NCBI GenBank assembly: GCA_940337035.1
Contig: CALNHX010001942.1
Coordinates: 62,001-126,000 of the forward strand
Direction of reading: 5' to 3'
DNA from: Agriotes lineatus
Lineage: Eukaryota > Arthropoda > Insecta > Coleoptera > Elateridae
DNA: 64,000 nucleotides
The notes beneath the pieces were generated by a model. The model made no database searches. It was not told the origin of the DNA and saw only the letters and a program-made list of their open reading frames with translations. This document shows, in pieces, positions 10,608-21,282 of the stretch (its first letter is position 1; each line of letters starts with the position of its first letter). The position numbers were made by a program, and so were the translations under genes.

Positions 10608-10716
10608 TCGCAGTTATCACATCTGCTGTCTACTTGTTCAGAAATGTTCAGACCAGTCCAGACCTGTTATAGCTTACGCAAGCCCTTCCTGCAGCTGGTG
10701 TAAGGTGGGGGAGAAT

Positions 10717-10729
10717 ATTATATATAAGA
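10717..10729 (+). promoter_or_regulatory. TATA-box candidate for the proline-rich Maverick gene
   Basis: A TATTATATATAAG stretch lies about 45 bases upstream of the ATG at 10770, after a more GC-rich stretch. The spacing to the start codon would leave a very short leader. Evidence is motif and position only. Confidence 0.35.
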
Positions 10730-10769
10730 ATACTAATCATATCATAGAAATAGTAGTTGTACGATAACA

Positions 10770-11133
10770 ATGATGTCGAAAGCCTTTACCGAAGACTGCT
10801 TCTCAAATCATAGTTGGGGTCTTGAGTCGTGGGCTGACGATCCGCGGAGCCAGGAGGAGGAGAAGGAGGAGGTTATACTCTGGAGTGAGACTGAAGAAAA
10901 TATGGAGTCTCCTCCTCCACCTCCTCCACCTCCTCCAATGGGACAACCGCACTTCTGGTCGTCTAACATAACAAAGGTGGAGGGTTGCAGATGTATAAAT
11001 TGTGCCACCACCTCCTTCGTTTCAAGCAACATATGGTTTTACACTTCCTGAACCAACACTGCCTCTAAATTTAAATCCCATAAAGATAGAAATTAAATTA
11101 GGTAATAAACTTATACATGTAATTATTAAAGAT
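10770..11133 (+). pseudogene. Acidic, proline-rich Maverick ORF, frameshifted near its end
   Basis: MMSKAFTEDCFSNHSWGLE opens the frame (10770-11051). An acidic run EEEKEEVILWSETEE and a polyproline tract of nine residues follow (about 10911-10936), then WSSNITKVEGCRCINC with a CRC..C group. The frame then ends early, but the +1 frame continues GFTLPEPTLPLNLNPIKIEI to a stop near 11133, right before an AATAAA. No family is recognised. The polyproline tract could be a linker in a structural or DNA-binding protein; this is conjecture. Confidence 0.42.
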
Positions 11134-11136
11134 TAA

Positions 11137-11175
11137 AATAAAAGACTTTTTATTTTTAATATGTGTTTTATTTTA
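11137..11175. terminator. Shared polyadenylation region between convergent gene sets
   Basis: AATAAA occurs on the plus strand at 11137-11142, and TTTATT (minus-strand AATAAA) follows repeatedly up to about 11175 and again near 11262. The plus-strand genes end here and the minus-strand genes end at 11282. Confidence 0.45.
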
Positions 11176-11281
11176 TTAATATATACATTGTATTTACCCA
11201 TAAGCAAAGCAGGACTTGACAAGGAGATGAAGGAATAAATATACGCTTAAATATATGCTTTATTTAATTATTATACACATC

Positions 11282-11698
11282 TTATTTATACATCAGAGAA
11301 ACAGAACTTAACAATGTGTAAGTATCGATACAGTCTTGAGGTGTTGTTGAAGGCCAGGGACCGGAACATGGCCGTAGCGATAATTTTGAAAGGACTAAGT
11401 TAAGATCTTTTTCAGTATTAATTTTCAACTCCCCTCTTCTTACTTCGTTAATAATTTCCTTAATAACATTAAAGGGAGCTAACATAGTTTTTAAAATTTC
11501 ATTTACGATAGCGGTTTCAACACTTTTAAAGTGCGTAGCCCAAATAAGAGTTTTGCTAGGTATAGCAATACCAATTTTGTGTCATATAAACTTCAAAGTT
11601 TGCAAGTCGTTACGTCCTATAGCATTACGTAAATGGAAATTATAGATTTCTTTATTTTTAACATACAGATCTTTGTTCAACCACAGTATATTTGAATT
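11282..11698 (-). pseudogene. Unknown minus-strand Maverick ORF, one internal stop
   Basis: From an ATG near 11698 the minus frame reads MLPPNSNILWLNKDLYV, then FHLRNAIGRNDLQTLKF, a stop near 11578, then HKIGIAIPSKTLIWATHF and a lysine/glutamate-rich second half, ending LLSSVSLMYK at 11282. About 139 codons with one nonsense codon in the middle indicate a gene that was recently open. A TATA-like CATTATAAACACC lies near 11830 on the minus strand. I do not recognise the family. It is the last gene of the minus-strand set, downstream of PolB. Confidence 0.42.
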
Positions 11699-11897
11699 TG
11701 GCGGCAACATTTTGCAGACTGAGCCATCTTATACTTTTATCTTTGTCTTTATAGCACATGCCCCCCTCTCCAACTGCGAGAAATGACTTCATCGCTCGAA
11801 GAGTGAGAGAGAGAGAGCTGGTGTTTATAATGTGCTTGGTGGGCACTAAATCCAAGGCAAAGTGTCAGTATACATACAGTTTACTATTCTTTTGTCA

Positions 11898-13604
11898 TCA
11901 TGTGGGTCTAAAGCCTTTTTTCTTTGTTTTAAAGAAAATACGTTGAGTTTTTGCTCTGATTGTTCTCTGATCGCAAAATACTGTTTCGTTATTAAACAGG
12001 CAGTCTTTGTAATCGTCAAATGTAATTCTATTCAAAGCAGCTCTGGTAATACCTTTAGCTTTCTTTGAAATTTTAAATTCCCCATTCCCAGCATCCTCTA
12101 ATGTTTTGAAAGCATACAATTTTGCACGTATACCAACAAATTCGGTAATTATTTTACCACTCATTTCGTCCTTCATTAGACCTATTACTTTTTTATTAAC
12201 TTGTGGAAGGTTATATGGATTGTTCGGGGGATAATCGCTTGTATCAAATTTGTGAATATCTTCTCGTATAAAATCGTAAATATTTGAAAGGGTAAAGTGA
12301 TATATGAGACTATCAGTGTCTGTGTACAGCAGTTTTGCTTGATTACCCATCTTCTGTTTAATATATTTATAATGAAAATCGTATATTAAATTTTTTGAAA
12401 TATCTAGGATTGAAAATTCAACGTATATTGGCTTATTAAAAACTATTTCCAACTGATTTAATTCTATAAGTACCACGTCTTTATCTAAAATAGTACAGGC
12501 GTAAAAATTTGGTTTTGATATGTATGCACTGGCTCCGTATCTACCTTCCCATTTAGAAATTAATTTTATTGTTTTGTATTTTCTAACATTTTCCATAGTT
12601 TTTCCAAATACAATGTTATTCATAAGTTTATAAAAATCTTTTTCAAAATTATTTTTGGCAGCTTGCCTTAATTTTGTATTTAAATCTATGTACGGTTTAA
12701 GCAAAGCTGATTGCTTAAATTTTAATATTCTATAAATTTTTACAATTTTCAACCCTAAACTTACAGCTTGCTGCAGATTGCGGTAATGTATTACGTAGTT
12801 TTCTTTTTTAAATAATGTGGTTGTCAATTTTGATTGTTTGGATGTTGGTGGTGTATAATGGTCAGGACATAGAGGCAAATCTTTGTGAAGTTCAAATAAA
12901 TGTTGAGAATATTCTAAATCGACTTCATAAATATAGCCTGTTTCAGAATTTTCCGGAGTATTTAAATGATCAATATTAGGAATGTCTAAGTCATTTACCC
13001 ATTCAAACCCTCCATACGGTAGATATTCAGACATCCCGGCTCCATACATGTTATTAATATCTAAATACAGGATATACGATTCAAGATCGGCTTCTACATA
13101 TTTTTCACCCATATATCAATTATTAGCTTTAGCGTATCGATTCGAACACTGTGCTAACCCTCCTCTAATACCCCTCTCTATAAATAACAGTTGATCTACA
13201 TCTGTCAGCAGCTCAAGTTTAACTTTAGTAATTTTCAACATTGCTTGAAATGCCAATCCTGGTACCGTGTAAAAATGTAGAGCATCTAATCCATACGTTT
13301 TCATACAATTTTCTCTAAAATTTTCAAACACATCAGCTAAGAGTAGAACATCAACAGTAAGATACATATCCGCATACTGGCCTAGAGTTTCCATATTAAA
13401 TGTGTTCCAAACACGCAGTTCATCTGAAATAGCTGTTCCATGCAGCTGACTACAAAATTGCGTTTTATCAGGAAGACTTTTATCATTCAACTTTTCAAAA
13501 TTGTCTAGGTAGTTGTATGGAAAGATACCCTTAAGTAGTAATAATTCAAATTCTTCTTCGCTCTTGCAAAATTTGCGTGTAATAGTTTTTAAATTGTTCG
13601 GTAA
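11898..13604 (-). pseudogene. Maverick DNA polymerase B, C-terminal (polymerase) half
   Basis: The minus frame carries the palm and fingers of a protein-primed family-B polymerase. Motif A appears as YLDINNMYGAGM near 13060, the fingers motif as FGKTMENVR near 12590-12610, and motif C as LYTDTDSLIY near 12310-12330. Upstream, 13604-13116 contains DELRVWNTFNMETL, YLTVDVLLLADVFE and GIRGGLAQCSNRYAKANN. The only break in about 570 codons is a TGA at 13113-13115 between KANN and YMGEK. The 5' edge at 13605 is the duplication ATTTAATGAC of LINE-C; the gene continues at 17183. It would replicate the element from a protein primer. Confidence 0.86.
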
Positions 13605-13655
13605 ATTTAATGACTTCTTCTTCTTCTTCTATATAAGCTAATAGCTTGTTTTACT

Positions 13656-16600
13656 CTAGCACATCTTTTCACCTCTTTCTTGGTCTACCCTTGATCTTCT
13701 ACCCCTGGGTGATAGGTCTCGAGCTTTCTTCACTATTCTGGTATCGTCCATCCTTGATATATGGCTATTCCATTCTGATGTCCTTCTTTCGACCCACTCC
13801 TCGATCTTCTGTATTTCGCAGCTTCGTCGGATTTCCTCGGATCTTATGTGATCTCGTTTAGTTACGCCCATTATTTTTCGCAGCGTCTTCATCTCAGTTG
13901 TCTCCAGTATTTGTTTGGTCTTTACTGTATCTGATCTTGTCTCGGCGGCATAAGTCACGATCGATCTTATGATTGATTTATATATCCTCATTTTAGATTA
14001 TTTTTCTTAGATGTTTATTATGCCATACTGTGTTATTCAAACAAGCTGATATTTTTGTTGCTTTCTGGGCCTGGTGCTCTACCTCCCCTACCAAGACTCC
14101 ATTACTTGTAACCTCGATACCTAAATACTGTATTGACATCACCTGCTCTACCATTCTTCCATTTATCTCTAATTTACAGCGTAGCGGTTCTTTGCTGATT
14201 GTTAGTGTTTTTGTCTTTGTGTCCGACACTTGTAGTCCAAAGTTTTTACAGGATTTATTGAACTGAAATAATAAGCGCTGTAAGTCATCTTCGTTATCAG
14301 CAATAAGGGTTGCGTCGTCCGCGTAACATATTAATCGAAGTTCTTGGTTTCCCATTTTATATCCGCGAGGGCATCTCTGAAGTGTTGCTTTTATTATTTC
14401 GTTCATCACTATATTAAATAAAAGTGGGCTTAATGAATCCCCTTGTCTAATTCCTTTAGTAACGTGGATTTTGTCTGGTATTAGCCCCTTCGGAGTTTTT
14501 ATTTGGGTATAGTTGTTAGTGTATACAGAGAGATTTTTCTTACTACGAACACGGCAGACGATATGTCGAATTTACAAATGCCGAGAATTTAACTTTGACA
14601 GTTCCCGTATTTTGTCATTAGATAATATCTGCTGTCATTTCTATCTTAAAATCGATAACTACGAAGCAATGGATCAGTGCAAATTGTAAAATGGTATTAT
14701 CAGGGTCCATCGGTCCGGGAAATTCAAAATTCTTTCACATTTGAAAATAGGCGTTCTTTATCGTTATCAACGTTACATGGAGTTATTTCAAATTTTGGAA
14801 ACTTTGGATGTGTTTCTCCCCAAAAGCACGAAAGCCCTAATGTTCCCAATGAAGACAGGTATTTAAAAGAGGTTTGTATTACCGCTAATGACTATCCAGA
14901 CTATTTATTTAAATAAATTGCAGAACTAGTAGATTTAGCTGCGATATTCTTCTCGTTGGCCATTTCAGAAGTATGGAATTTTGTGAAACTGTGACAGATA
15001 TGCCTAAAACTTCCTCTGAAAAGTCGTTTTCACTACAACTAACGATTTGAAGAACTGCGTTTAAAAATTAAAAGGGTTGTTCAGAGTACTAGCACTAATA
15101 CGTTTCTATGATCGCTTAGGATATTGTTTAGCGCAAGAAGGCAGGCTCTTTGAACAAGAGCTAATTTACACTTCTTGAATTTTGTTGTTTGAAATAAAAA
15201 TAGTTTTATTTTTGTTTGCATCTTTTTTTTTACTGAGTTAGTTTGTTCGGAAGAAATTATTTCTTTCTTCAGAATGCGTTTTACTTTAAGAACTACCTTC
15301 TTTTACTGTACTGTTAATCTCTAAAAATCCTGTTTTTCAACTCTGAATTTATCACCTGAATTAATCACAGAATAACAGTACCTCATACATTCTATCTGTG
15401 ATATAGCAATTAATTTAAAAAAAATTACACTAGGCGTCTGCGTTGAACAATTACTTAAACAATCAAAGCAGACGACCCGTGGATTAATATCAGAGTACCT
15501 TAGGCCGACTGTCCATCGGTCTTGGCGTATTTTTAGGCAATCGTAAATTCGCCTTGATTTACTCGTGTTCGCAGTTCATGAATTTTCACTGTATGTTCCG
15601 TATAAGGGATATCAGTCCATTCGGTACGTTATTTTCGTGTAGCGTATCTATTACTTGTTGAAATTGTAAGTTATCAAATGCCTTCTTTATGTCGAAAAAG
15701 CAGAGGAAAGCAGGCTTATTGAATCCTAATACTTTTTCTGTCACTTGTCTGATTACAAATATTGCATCCACGCATGACCTATTGTTTCGAAATCCCTGCT
15801 GTTCATCGCGCAGTTCTATTATTTCTTCTAATTTCCTAGTTATTAGTTTTGTCGTGATTTTTAAGCATGTATGCAGTAGGTTTATACCTCGGTAGTTGTC
15901 GGGTGTTTGTTTTTCACCCTTTTTGAAAATTGGAATTGTGATGCTTAATTTCCACTGCTCTGCTATGGTTGATGTATTAAATATGTTTTGTAATAGCGTG
16001 GTCAATTCTTGTGACAGTGCTTCGCCTCCATATTTCATCAACTCATTCGTGATTTCGTCCGTGCTCGGTGATTTCCTATTCTTTAAAGCTTTAATTTCTC
16101 TGTTTACTTCTTCTTCGTCTACATTTACTATTATCTGCATGACATCATTTGTCTCTTGTGCTGTAAGTTCTTCTGCTGTGTATAATGTCCTGAAATGTTT
16201 CACCCATGTATCGTCAGATATTTTAGTTGTTTGTACTTACATATTCTTTTACCTCTCTTCTTTGGTTTCTCAACATTCGCCAGATCTGTTTTTGTTGTCC
16301 ATATAAGTCTCTTTCAAATTGCCCTGTGTATCTTTCCCAGAAGTCCTTTTTTATCGTTCTAATTTTCGAATTTACATCATTTCGAACTTGTTTATATTTT
16401 GGTATTCCTGGTTAGTCTGAGACTGCTTATATTCTAGAAAAGCTTTTCTTTTATTTTCCGCTAGTACTTTTATTTCTTCACAAAACCACGGTGTTCGGTG
16501 TTTAGTTTGTTTTATTATGTTTACTTTCCTTGTCCCTACCGCTTCGTTTGATGCCTTTATTATGTTCTCCTTTATTTTTGACCATTGGGAATTTGGAGTT

Positions 16601-17180
16601 TCATTTATGTGTGTTTTGTCATGTACCTTTCAAATCTTCGTTGATAGAGATCTCTTATACTTTCATCTTGTAGCTTTTCTGTATTAAGTTTCTCTTGATA
16701 TATAGGTTGTTTCGATTTGGATCTTTATATTTGTATTCTTAATTTGCACAAGAGCAACTTGTGGTCGCTCCCAATATCTGAGGAATTCAACGTTCTGACG
16801 TCAATTACTTGTGTCGGATGTATTTGTCTGTTTGATATAATGTAGTCTATTACTGAGCGTTGCCCTCTCGTGTTCTCCCATGTATACTTGTGTTGCATTC
16901 TGTGATCGAAGAAGCTGTTATTTATCCGTAAGTTATTATCTATACAAAAGTGCGTTAACTTGTCCCCGTTGTCGTTGCATGTTTTCATTAAATCGTTGTT
17001 TTACACCAGGCACTACGTTATATCCGATTCGGGCATTCAAGTCTCCTAATATAAAAAGTGGATTATTCTGTGGTAACTCATCTATAGTTTCCTGGTTCAT
17101 TATAAAATTGTTGTCTATCAACCCTAGGTGTGCAGTCTTCAGGGGCATATACACTTATAATATGCAATTTAGTTTTCTCT
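13656..17180 (-). pseudogene. LINE-C endonuclease (partial) and reverse transcriptase
   Basis: Starting at 17180 the minus strand gives IISVYAPEDCTPRVDR, LFILGDLNARIGYNVV and VIDYIISNRQ with GSDHKLLLCKL (16725-17165), an APE endonuclease lacking its N-terminus. The reverse transcriptase follows: SPSTDEITNELMKYGG, DNYRGINLLHT, FRNNRSCVDAIF and FFDIKKAFDNL (15592-16203), then, beyond the nested fossil, IRQGDSLSPLLFNIVMNE and CYADDATLIADNEDD (about 14310) and a C-terminal zone to 13656. Many stops lie between 16203 and 16725. The catalytic YADD box is preserved. Confidence 0.82.
14526..15591. mobile_element. Mariner-like fossil, copy 1 (1.07 kb)
   Basis: Begins CAGAGAGATTTTTCTTAC and ends with the imperfect inverted copy closing in CACTG, flanked by TA. 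It is nested in LINE-C and closely matches 32023-34120 without that copy's inserted LTR. The frame at 14677-14916 reads IVKWYYQGPSVREIQNSF and later HGVISNFGNFGCVS, resembling the N-terminal helix-turn-helix of a mariner-like transposase. The rest is non-coding or shattered. Confidence 0.65.
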
Positions 17181-17182
17181 AG

Positions 17183-18731
17183 ATTTAATGACAATTGTTC
17201 TAAACTGCTATCCATAAATCGAAATGAGTCTAAAAATCTAAAATCAATATTTGTACCATCCACATGCTTTGTAAATGATTTAAATTTTTCCATATTTATA
17301 GGCAACAATTTAATAGGTATCTCCCATAATCAGTTTTGCTAATGGTTTTATAATAAAATGTGCATCATAACCGCTGAGATTATGAAAGAGAACGGGAATA
17401 TAATGTGCATCTTTATAGTTAAGATTACAGTGTTGATGAGCACTACCTCTATACTCACCTGTCTGATGATTGTGAACACGTACACTCACGTCTTTATCGG
17501 TGAAAGGTTGTTTACAATATAAATGTAACAGCATACCGATTTTTGAAACGATTCGTTTTCCTGCTGGCTAATATTATAGGCTGTATATTTAGTATTATTT
17601 ACTTGATACGCTATAGATTGTAATTCTTTTACAAACCATTCCATACAGTCGGCACCACGATATATATTAAATCGAGATAAACTATCATCATATGAACATT
17701 TTAAATAATATGCAATACTAAATGGAAAATGTTTTTGATAAATCCCCGCATTTTCGGAAACAACATTCTGTTCTTTCTCTAAAACAGACTCCACGTCTGC
17801 GTAGTCTTTAAATTCTATTGTTGTACCTTCTTCAGGCATTCTAATTTTAGTTTCATTTACACTATTACAATTTCTAATATGTCTTAAATGTGATTCTTTA
17901 GTTACAAAATGATTTAAACAAGTATCACATACTAAAGTTTGAGCGTGTTTCTTATGCATTTGAGTTGTAACCAATCTAGATGAATTTTTTATCCAGCAGA
18001 AATGGAACTGCCGCTCATCTTTGGATATCATTAATAAATGTATAGCATCTTCATTAATTTGAGTATTTTTACTAATATATGTGGGCAGTACTGCATTTTT
18101 ACTAAATTTGTTTTTTCTTTCTAGCGTATATACATTTATACGTAAATCATTCATTGTTTCTAATTTTGATATATGTTTTAATTTTTAATTGGAAATTCTA
18201 GTCCCGAGTAGTTTAAAACTTCACTGAAATGCGGATATGAAGATATTCTATCAGAATGCGCATTTGCAGGATGTAGTGCTGACACAACCGACCACAAAAA
18301 ACAATATTCATCATCATCATTTTTTACGTTAACTACAGCCTTTTTATTTTTAATATCTTGAGGTAACTCAATATATCTACCTACTGTTAATGGCGTGTAA
18401 TGATTTAAATTTACTTTTAAATGTAATATCTCAAGCAAACTCCAACCTGAATCACGTTCTTGAAAATCTTCTAATTTTGTCAACAGCTTATTCTCAACAT
18501 TAGTCTCATACCACTGTTTTAAATTAGTACCAGAATCAATTTTTTCATTTTTAGTTACAAACTTTTTAAATCTATCTCACCACTACTAGGTTTTATAACA
18601 TATGCACTAAATATTACATTAGCTTTAAGCATTAAGTTATTTTTAATAATTTGTTTTACTTTTATTGAGAAACTTCTGTATGCTTTTGCAAGAAATTCTT
18701 GAGATTCCTTGTAGCCTAAATTTACAATCAT
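17183..18731 (-). pseudogene. Maverick DNA polymerase B, N-terminal (exonuclease) half
   Basis: A start at 18731 (MIVNLGYKESQEFLAK) leads, after a frameshift near 18560, into QERDSGWSLLEI and NDDDEYCFLWSVVSALHP, the usual N-terminal signature of invertebrate Maverick PolB. Then come a CDTC...HLRHIRNC zinc-finger-like unit, Exo I as YADVESVL near 17800, a conserved GEYRGSAHQHCNLNY block and the Exo II region as FHNLSGYDAHFI near 17355-17385. The last exonuclease-side block, LRFLDSFRFM-like, abuts the LINE-C duplication. Frame breaks lie near 18560, 18170, 17510 and 17309. Together with 11898-13604 the gene was about 1,080 codons. Confidence 0.84.
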
Positions 18732-18747
18732 ACCTGTTCTTATTCTA

Positions 18748-19068
18748 CTATTGAAACACTAGCTTGTTCTTTTGTTGCTGCTGACCACTCCCTACACCCG
18801 CCCCCTTCTTTGCTAATTTTGTTTTTAAATTCCTTAATAATTGCCGTCGCCCCTTTAATAAACTTAAATTTGCCTCTAGCCTGAATGGATTTTCATTTTT
18901 AAAACTATGCTTACGGATAAATCGACTAACAATTAAAATGGTTTTATTTACATGTTTAAGCAATGTCTGAGCCTCATCACTATATTTTACAATCCCTATC
19001 GCGTCTTTGATTGTTTTTATTGAATTCGAACTTAATTCGGTAACGCTATCTATTGCAGACATGTTCAC
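18748..19068 (-). CDS. 106-aa Maverick ORF just upstream of PolB
   Basis: Open minus frame MNMSAIDSVTELSSNSIKTI to QQQQKNKLVFQ, ending 16 bases before the PolB ATG, so the two were probably expressed together. The middle is basic (VSRFIRKHSFKNENPF; KGRRQLLRNLKTKLAKKG) and likely helical, with a glycine/glutamine-rich tail. It is one of the few uninterrupted genes in the element. Size and basic charge would suit a nucleic-acid-binding partner or terminal protein for PolB, but no homology supports that. The 180 bases from 19069 to the inverted repeat show no gene. Confidence 0.5.
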   Translation of the reverse strand: MNMSAIDSVTELSSNSIKTIKDAIGIVKYSDEAQTLLKHVNKTILIVSRFIRKHSFKNENPFRLEANLSLLKGRRQLLRNLKTKLAKKGAGVGSGQQQQKNKLVFQ

Positions 19069-19247
19069 GTGCGTGCAGTTGTATTACTAACTCTTGCAGG
19101 CAGCCGAGCCGGTCTATTTATTCATCGTCGCAGCTGATAATGGAGGCCATTAACTGCGTCAGCAAAAAATTTCCAAACAAAGGATTCATTTAATTTAGAA
19201 GTCGTGCTGATTTTTCTCAAACAATGGGTTTCATTGTTCAATTTTTA

Positions 19248-19806
19248 CCAGTCTTGCACATTTCTCAAACATGTTTGGACAAGTCTGAAGCTCTAGACAA
19301 TAACATCCTGTTTATCTGATAATGGAGGTCAGCCAAAAATTCCTCCAGACAACAATGGCTTCATTGTCCAATTATTTTTTGCAATCGGTAGACAATAATA
19401 TCCTGCATCTGCAAGTCTCAACAAGTTTTGCATGCCCAGACGATGACTCACATCCTGTTGAGCCTGGGAAAATTTTGATAAGCGTAGAAATCTTGTAAAA
19501 TTAAACATTTAGCCTCAAAATTCATCGTGGGAATCTTTCAAAATTAGACTCTTAACCCAAAAATTCATCGTGGCAGTCTTGAAAAAATTTCAAAATTACA
19601 CTTTTGGCCCAAAAATTCATCGTGAGAACCGGAAGTGGTCAAGGCCAATTACCCCGCCACCGGCTAGGCTCGTGACTTGACCCCGGCTAGGCCCGTGACC
19701 TTGACCCCGGCTAGGCCAACGACCTTGACAAACCTGCGCAAAAACCCAGCGCAGAAAACCTGCATAGTGACGCATTTTGGTCCAGAACACCCCTAGTTAC
19801 ACTACT
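19248..19806 (-). repeat. Right terminal inverted repeat of the Maverick
   Basis: Inverted partner of 2143-2668. It keeps about three of the 24-bp GGTCAAGGTCAC-type units (19655-19735). Compared with the left arm it carries extra copies of an AAAATTCATCGTGG-type unit (about 19516, 19561 and 19609), which account for its extra length of about 35 bp. Confidence 0.88.
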
Positions 19807-19812
19807 TTCCTA
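19807..19812. repeat. Right target-site duplication of the Maverick (TTCCTA)
   Basis: Exact repeat of 2137-2142, directly after the ...ACACTACT terminus. Confidence 0.85.
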
Positions 19813-19816
19813 TATA

Positions 19817-20241
19817 CAGTGGCTAGGAAAACCCCGGCCACATTTCCAACTATTAACACCAGACGTCGCTGTTTTTTACAATGTTTATGTATTTAAATTA
19901 AAATAGCTACACTGCTTTCCACTGTCAATTTCAAAATTAAATTTTGCTGTCAAAGTGACAGCGAAGCAGATATGAATACAAATCTCAAACAACGTATTGC
20001 TATGGTGAAATGGTTTTATCAAGTGCAAATAGATCATTCTAACAGAATGGCGGTACAAATAGTGCAACATCGTTGGCATCAAACTTATGCGTCTTGAGTA
20101 CCTTCAGGCATTTTAATACACATGAACTAAGTTCAGTAGTCCATTCTGCGTTATTGCCAGTATAGTAATTTAATTTTTCTCTACTACAGCGCAATCTCTT
20201 GATCACCGCAATAAAAGTGGCCGGGGTTTTCCTAGCCGCTG
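19817..20241. mobile_element. Mariner-type short element (0.43 kb) next to the Maverick
   Basis: Left end CAGTGGCTAGGAAAACCCCG and right end its inverted copy CAGCGGCTAGGAAAACCCCG, preceded by TA on the left. Inside, the plus frame near 19972-20090 reads MNTNLKQRIAMVKWFYQ, the start of a mariner-like helix-turn-helix, then degenerates. It is an internally deleted, non-autonomous copy sitting 4 bp beyond the Maverick duplication. Confidence 0.7.
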
Positions 20242-20689
20242 TGTATATATTTCGTATGGGTACATCCAGATTACACAGAAACGGGCTATTATTAATAGAA
20301 ATACTATAAACTATAAGTATAAATAAATAATATTTTTTGCATAGTGATCGTGAAAGTCGTCTTTTTTTAACGAAAAATCGTATTGAAAGTTCCACTTTTT
20401 TTAACGCAAAAATCATGAAAAACAGTACACTTTTTTAAATTATTTTATTGAAATTTCAATTTGACAGTTATCAATTCCGAAGTCCTTTTAGACTAAATTT
20501 TGATCAAGAGATCATTATGCAAAAAAACTACGTGTGCAACACGTTTTGAAAATCCTTTTCATTCATTTGCTTGATTAACTCGGGCTTCGCGCTTGTTATC
20601 AAACTGCAAATTCATTGAAAAAAGTATGACTTTCAAAACTAGTTGTCCAAACTACTATTAAAGTTAATCAAGGGCTGACGATTATAGTG
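20242..20689. other. Non-coding AT-rich interval
   Basis: About 450 bp with runs of A/T and no frame, inverted repeat or duplication that I can support. Confidence 0.5.
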
Positions 20690-20925
20690 ACAGGTTGCAT
20701 TGCAACCACTCTATTGCGGACGTTGTCAGTTCATGTAGGTCTTCTAGAGTGCCTTCGAATGCTGTTTCTGGGCAGTGCCTCATTATATGCTCCATGGTAT
20801 GTTCTGGGGCACCGCAATGGTTGCTTCTGGGAGAATCGATAAAGCCCTACTTGTGCAGATTTTTGTTAGTTCTTCCTTGTCCTGTACGAATCTCTTCTTC
20901 CTTGTATCATACCCAGTGGCCTGTT
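20690..20925 (-). pseudogene. LINE ORF2 C-terminal scrap with zinc-knuckle-like motif
   Basis: The minus strand reads RTGQGRTNKNLHK, then a stop, GFIDSPRSNHCGAPEHTMEH and IMRHCPETAFEG. The pattern HCG..E.T..HI..HCP is the C-terminal Cys/His motif after the reverse transcriptase (or RNase H) of R1/Jockey/I-type LINEs. Only this 240-bp end is present. One in-frame stop is visible. Confidence 0.62.
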
Positions 20926-21009
20926 ATAAGTATTAAATTTTAAAAAAAATGTACTTTAAGTTACATTTATTCTCGTATGCATTAATAATTCCTTTTTATG
21001 GAGAATTAC

Positions 21010-21262
21010 AATAAGCTGTAAAGGAAGAAAACTCGTGCATTCAGAAGCAAGAAGTATAACTGCAAATGTTACAGTTTTTGATGAACAAAAGGCATGTGGA
21101 ACATGGATATTTTCTGTAGAACAAGATATAGAATTAGCAGCCGCAGCAACTAGGAAATCAACCTCTCTGATAATGAAAGTGGCTGAACTCCACTGGTGCT
21201 TGGTGCATGCACGTGATAATGTGATTCTCAGTTTGTCGATGGTTCTGTTAATGTTCAGATAA
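21010..21262 (+). pseudogene. Transposase N-terminal fragment
   Basis: The plus frame reads LVHSEARSITANVTVFDEQK and later ELAAAATRKSTSLIMKV. This matches the pattern of insect DDE transposases with a first charged helix followed by AAAATGxSxxTIxxI, a DNA-binding helix-turn-helix. After about 70 codons the similarity stops. No terminal repeats were found around it. The minus frame over the same bases (20956-21282) is a shadow. Confidence 0.42.
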
Positions 21263-21282
21263 TGGAGGCAAAACATGAGCAT

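Larger units (their letters stand above)
13605..17192 (-). mobile_element. LINE-C inserted in the PolB gene, with its target duplications
   Basis: Minus-strand LINE, element proper 13615-17182, between ATTTAATGAC duplications at 13605-13614 and 17183-17192. Its 3' tail is a (GAA)n run, seen as TTCTTCTTCTTCTTC at 13615-13629. It is 5'-truncated inside the endonuclease domain. A mariner-like fossil (14526-15591) splits the reverse transcriptase. Confidence 0.84.
2143..19806. mobile_element. Maverick/Polinton-like element, nested and decayed
   Basis: Both ends begin AGTAGTGTAMCTAGGGGTG reading inward, the 5'-AG terminus typical of Polintons, with inverted repeats of about 0.5 kb and a 6-bp duplication. 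Genes inside include family-B DNA polymerase, a retroviral-type integrase fragment, a DUF8207-like ORF and an exonuclease-like ORF. The span is 17,664 bp, but three LINEs with their own duplications account for about 9.2 kb, leaving an original element of about 8.5 kb. That is short for the group, which is usually about 15-20 kb. I recognise no major or minor capsid, packaging ATPase or cysteine protease. Either they were deleted or the element belongs to a compact, capsid-poor lineage. Stops and frameshifts in most genes mean it is not autonomous now. Confidence 0.88.

Noticed and set aside
10808..11032. Glycine-rich minus-strand frame
   Set aside because: Shadow of the plus-strand polyproline tract.
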